Below, one piece after another: positions 14,847 to 17,152 of a stretch of 17,152 bases of DNA (the first letter of the stretch is position 1; every line of letters starts with the position of its first letter). Made by a program: the position numbers and the translations under genes. Source of the DNA: Isotricha intestinalis (Eukaryota > Ciliophora > Litostomatea > Vestibuliferida > Isotrichidae). The stretch is from positions 1 to 17,152 of the forward strand of contig JAJJLU010000836.1 in assembly GCA_023807065.1 (NCBI GenBank). The letters are read 5' to 3'. The notes below the pieces were generated by a model. It saw only the letters and a list, made by a program, of their open reading frames with translations. It did no database searches and was not told the DNA's origin.

Positions 14847-16172
14847 ATGATTAACACAAAGCTTTTAAAAAAATTAGATATCAAAAAATATAAAAAACGA
14901 ATCATAAAAGAATTAAAAACTCCAAGAATTTATTCTTTAAAATCAACACTAAGCACATCATCTCTTACATATGATAAAGAAAAATTAAAGAAATTTAATA
15001 AAAAATATAATGGATTGGATAGTTATATAAAAAATTTATCTGAAGAAAACGATGTTTTAATTGATTCCTATAATAGATTTAAAAAATTCAATTCAAATTA
15101 TATTGAAAAAAGTTATAGGGATTTAATTGGAGAATATAAAGATAAAGGATATAAATCTTTTGATTTTAAAGAAAAACAGAATTTGTTTAAACCTAATCCT
15201 CTTTTAATGGAAAATAAAAAAATAAAAAATTATTTTGCTTTTAATCTTAAAAAATCGAATTTACCTTCTTTTATAAATAAATTTATAAAAAGAAAAGAAA
15301 ATAAATATTTTAGTTTTTTAAAAAAAGAAGAAAGTTTAGTTAAAGAAGAATTAATAAAACATAAATTAGAAAAACCTGAAAAAAATTATTCTTTATTAAA
15401 AGAAAAATTAAATCAAACTCAAAGTTATGATAAACCAAATATGATAGATATAATAAAAGATACAGCAATGAATATTTATTTAAAAGAAGAAAATAAAAAA
15501 ATAAAAGAATATAATCAATCAATTCAAAATATTATTCCAAAAACAAGAACAAGATATTCATCTTTAAAAGAAAGAAATATTCCTTTTTTTTTAATTAATA
15601 AAAAAAATAAATCTAAATTTAATCCTAATAATATTTCTCCTAATTTAGATGATTCTACTATTAGTCCTTTTTCTAATTCGAGAAAAGAAGAAAAAAGTAC
15701 TAAAAATATTATAAAAATTAATAAAAAAAGCATTTTATATTCAGATATTAATTTTTATACTTTTCAAAAGAATAAAATTAAAAATTTAAAAAAGAAAAAA
15801 ACATTTCAAAAATTTTCTGATTTAATAACATGTTTAAATTCTGAGGATAATCAAAATAAAATTCTAAATGATTTACAAGAAATAGATTTAAAATCATTCG
15901 AAAGGAAAGATTTAGAATTCATTGCAAAAACTTATTGTAAAAGATTTCTTAGATATAATGAAATGGATATTAATAATATGATGATTCCAAAATATTCTGA
16001 TAAAGATTTAATTGATTTAATTCTAAACTTTATTAATAAAGTTGATAATTCTGTTTTTCTAAAGAGAACTTTTTCCAGTAATAATAAGACTTTAAGAAAT
16101 AAAGTTTTAGAATTAAATCATGAAAGTTATAATTTAAAAAAAAGATTTGCTCTTTTTATAGCAAATAAATAA
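14847..16172 (+). CDS. Unrecognised lysine- and asparagine-rich protein
   Basis: This is an intact 441-codon frame ending in TAA, with codon use like the neighbouring genes. I do not recognise the family. The protein is strongly basic, very rich in Lys, Asn and Ser, and has no signal peptide or membrane helix. Residues 50-125 contain ordered-looking stretches (NLSEENDVLIDSYNRFKKF, YRDLIGEYKDKGYKSFDF, NLFKPNPLL). The middle (about 150-320) is lysine-rich with short helices. The last 120 residues (from about FSDLITCLNSED) look like a folded helical domain that includes RKDLEFIAKTYCKRFLR and LIDLILNFINKVDNS. A structural or cytoskeletal protein peculiar to the lineage is possible, but that is only a guess from composition. 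It diverges from the PP2C gene; its 3' side is an AT-rich spacer with a hairpin about 100 bases past the stop. Confidence 0.8.
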   Translation: MINTKLLKKLDIKKYKKRIIKELKTPRIYSLKSTLSTSSLTYDKEKLKKFNKKYNGLDSYIKNLSEENDVLIDSYNRFKKFNSNYIEKSYRDLIGEYKDKGYKSFDFKEKQNLFKPNPLLMENKKIKNYFAFNLKKSNLPSFINKFIKRKENKYFSFLKKEESLVKEELIKHKLEKPEKNYSLLKEKLNQTQSYDKPNMIDIIKDTAMNIYLKEENKKIKEYNQSIQNIIPKTRTRYSSLKERNIPFFLINKKNKSKFNPNNISPNLDDSTISPFSNSRKEEKSTKNIIKINKKSILYSDINFYTFQKNKIKNLKKKKTFQKFSDLITCLNSEDNQNKILNDLQEIDLKSFERKDLEFIAKTYCKRFLRYNEMDINNMMIPKYSDKDLIDLILNFINKVDNSVFLKRTFSSNNKTLRNKVLELNHESYNLKKRFALFIANK

Positions 16173-16545
16173 ATTATTATCTTTGTATATAGATGAGATT
16201 CATTTTGAAAATACATTTTATATTTGTATTAAATTGAAATAAATCATTTTAGTGTTAATTTCTATATTTGATTTCCTTAAAATAATTATAAGGAAATTAT
16301 AAAAAATAAATTATAAATATTATAATAAAGGTAAAATATGTAAATATAATATTTATTTAATAAAAAATATTATAAAATTTAAAATATTACTTATAATTTT
16401 TATATAAATAGAATAAAATTGAATTATATGATTCTCAAAAAATTATATATCTAAATCCCTAATTTATTGATATAAAGCTAAAAAAAAGCTAATGTTTTTT
16501 CCTAATTAACATCAAAAAGTAATTATCAAACATTTATTTTACATT
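16173..16545. other. AT-rich spacer after the 441-residue gene
   Basis: No gene is visible on either strand. The stretch contains the 3' flank of the preceding gene, the hairpin at 16271-16297, and a near-duplicate AAAGCTAAA / AAAGCTAAT at about 16475-16493. Otherwise it is simple A/T sequence. Confidence 0.55.
16271..16297. repeat. Inverted repeat, 9-base arms with 9-base loop
   Basis: ATTTCCTTA at 16271-16279 is the exact reverse complement of TAAGGAAAT at 16289-16297; the loop is A/T only. It lies about 100 bases after the TAA of the 441-residue gene. It could form a hairpin in that transcript's 3' end or be a binding site. Arms of this length in AT-rich DNA can occur by chance, although the CC/GG core makes that less likely. 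Confidence 0.45.
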
Positions 16546-16913
16546 TTATAGAATACCAATATTAAGCTTAAATAAATCTCTTTTATTAATAGATTTACAA
16601 TTAGAATGTTGATACCAAATAAAATATTTTAACAATCAATCATTATAATTCATTATATAATTTTTATTGTCGTTTTGCTTATTATTTATATATAAATTTA
16701 AAAAAAATATATTAATCTTTAAAATCCAGAACAAATTATAGAATTATAACACAACCCTTTTTATTGTTTTTTTTTTTGAAAAATTAAATCTTGAATTATT
16801 TCTTCTTTTGATTTAAAATAATGATTTTCATTAATAGTTGATTTAGGAAATATTTTTATTTTTTTATAATAATTATCTTCAATTACTTTTAATTTAACAT
16901 AAATCCACAACAT
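16546..16913 (-). pseudogene. Short coding-like frames on the minus strand, intact gene not resolved
   Basis: An ATG frame from 16913 to the TAA at 16761-16763 encodes 50 residues with a convincingly protein-like core (KVIEDNYYKKIKIFPKSTIN, then SKEEIIQDLIF). Past that TAA the same frame continues KGLCYNSIICSGF to another TAA. A second frame, starting just upstream of 16740, runs to the TAA at 16546-16548, is interrupted by one TGA, and includes FIWYQHSNCKSINKRDLF. Either this is a small gene whose tiny introns I cannot place, or it is a relic. The first 50-residue frame could also be a genuine small protein. I do not recognise any part; the KIKIFPKSTI stretch vaguely recalls a ubiquitin-like fold, but that is too weak for a call. 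Confidence 0.35.
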
Positions 16914-17093
16914 TTAATCCTTTAATTAATTTAAATTTAATTATAAAAATGATAAGAACTTAATTATTCATTCTATATATATTTAGTTATAAAAAAATAT
17001 TTTTGAATTTAATTTAAAGTATAACCATAAATATTAAAAATGATTAAAAATAAATTAAATATTGTTTATTTATTTTAATCTTATTAACTCTTA

Positions 17094-17152
17094 TTATTCA
17101 ACTCTAATATTACTACTTAAATGACTCCAAACTTCAACTCCGTCAGTTATAT
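17094..17152 (-). CDS. Possible 3' end of a gene cut by the window edge
   Basis: The minus strand has an open frame entering from the right edge, with ITDGVEVWSHLSSNIRVE followed by two consecutive TAA codons (17094-17096, 17091-17093). Local G/C content rises here and the codons match the rest of the window. With only 18 codons no family can be named. The plus strand also has an ATG (17121) open to the edge, encoding MTPNFNSVSY, so the reverse reading is possible; its codons (TTC, AAC, TCC, GTC) are less like the other genes. Confidence 0.35.
   Translation of the reverse strand, partial: ITDGVEVWSHLSSNIRVE

Noticed and set aside
15340..15733. Minus-strand frames of 60 and 69 codons within the 441-residue gene
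   Set aside because: They are leucine-rich shadows of a lysine/asparagine-rich gene, with no independent support.
1..17152. Transfer RNA genes, ribosomal RNA, transposons or CRISPR arrays
   Set aside because: No cloverleaf-like GC-rich segment with a TTCGA loop, no terminal inverted repeats around a transposase, and no regularly spaced repeats were seen. Apart from the telomere, the window has no repeat array.

Overview
The window begins with a telomere and continues into a very AT-rich, gene-dense eukaryotic chromosome arm. Bases 1-88 are about twelve copies of a 7-base repeat, CCCCAAT (ATTGGGG on the G-rich strand). Genes are compact and mostly free of introns. One gene can be read through only by removing two introns of 33 and 28 bases. 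The seven main proteins total about 4,300 codons with no in-frame TAA, TAG or TGA, and every one of these genes ends in TAA, so the nuclear code here is the standard one. A C4A2-like telomere, very short introns, strong AT bias and standard code together suggest a ciliate macronuclear chromosome from a lineage that kept the standard code, such as a litostome or rumen ciliate. That assignment is inference.

Layout from left to right: telomere; about 350 bases of gene-free subtelomere; a UEV-type ubiquitin-conjugating enzyme variant (minus); a P4-type ATPase, i.e. lipid flippase (minus); a 741-base divergent spacer holding a coding-like fragment; a 1,559-residue ferlin with several C2 domains and a C-terminal membrane anchor (plus); a SHAQKYF-class Myb protein (minus); a SANT-domain, Cramped-like protein rebuilt here from three exons (minus); a 1.1-kb spacer with a possible decayed gene; a PP2C protein phosphatase (minus); an unrecognised lysine- and asparagine-rich 441-residue protein (plus); an AT-rich stretch with a hairpin and broken coding-like frames (minus); and a few codons that may be the 3' end of another gene at the right edge.

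The genes do not form one pathway. Two neighbourhoods make some sense: the flippase and the ferlin are divergent neighbours and both act on membrane lipids (asymmetry and Ca2+/lipid-dependent fusion), and two Myb/SANT DNA-binding proteins lie head to tail 60 bases apart. I found no mobile element, CRISPR array, tRNA or rRNA, and no clearly new multi-gene system. The points most worth checking are the telomere repeat, the tiny introns, the stop-interrupted coding-like frames in the spacers, and the apparent loss of calcium ligands in the ferlin C2 domains.
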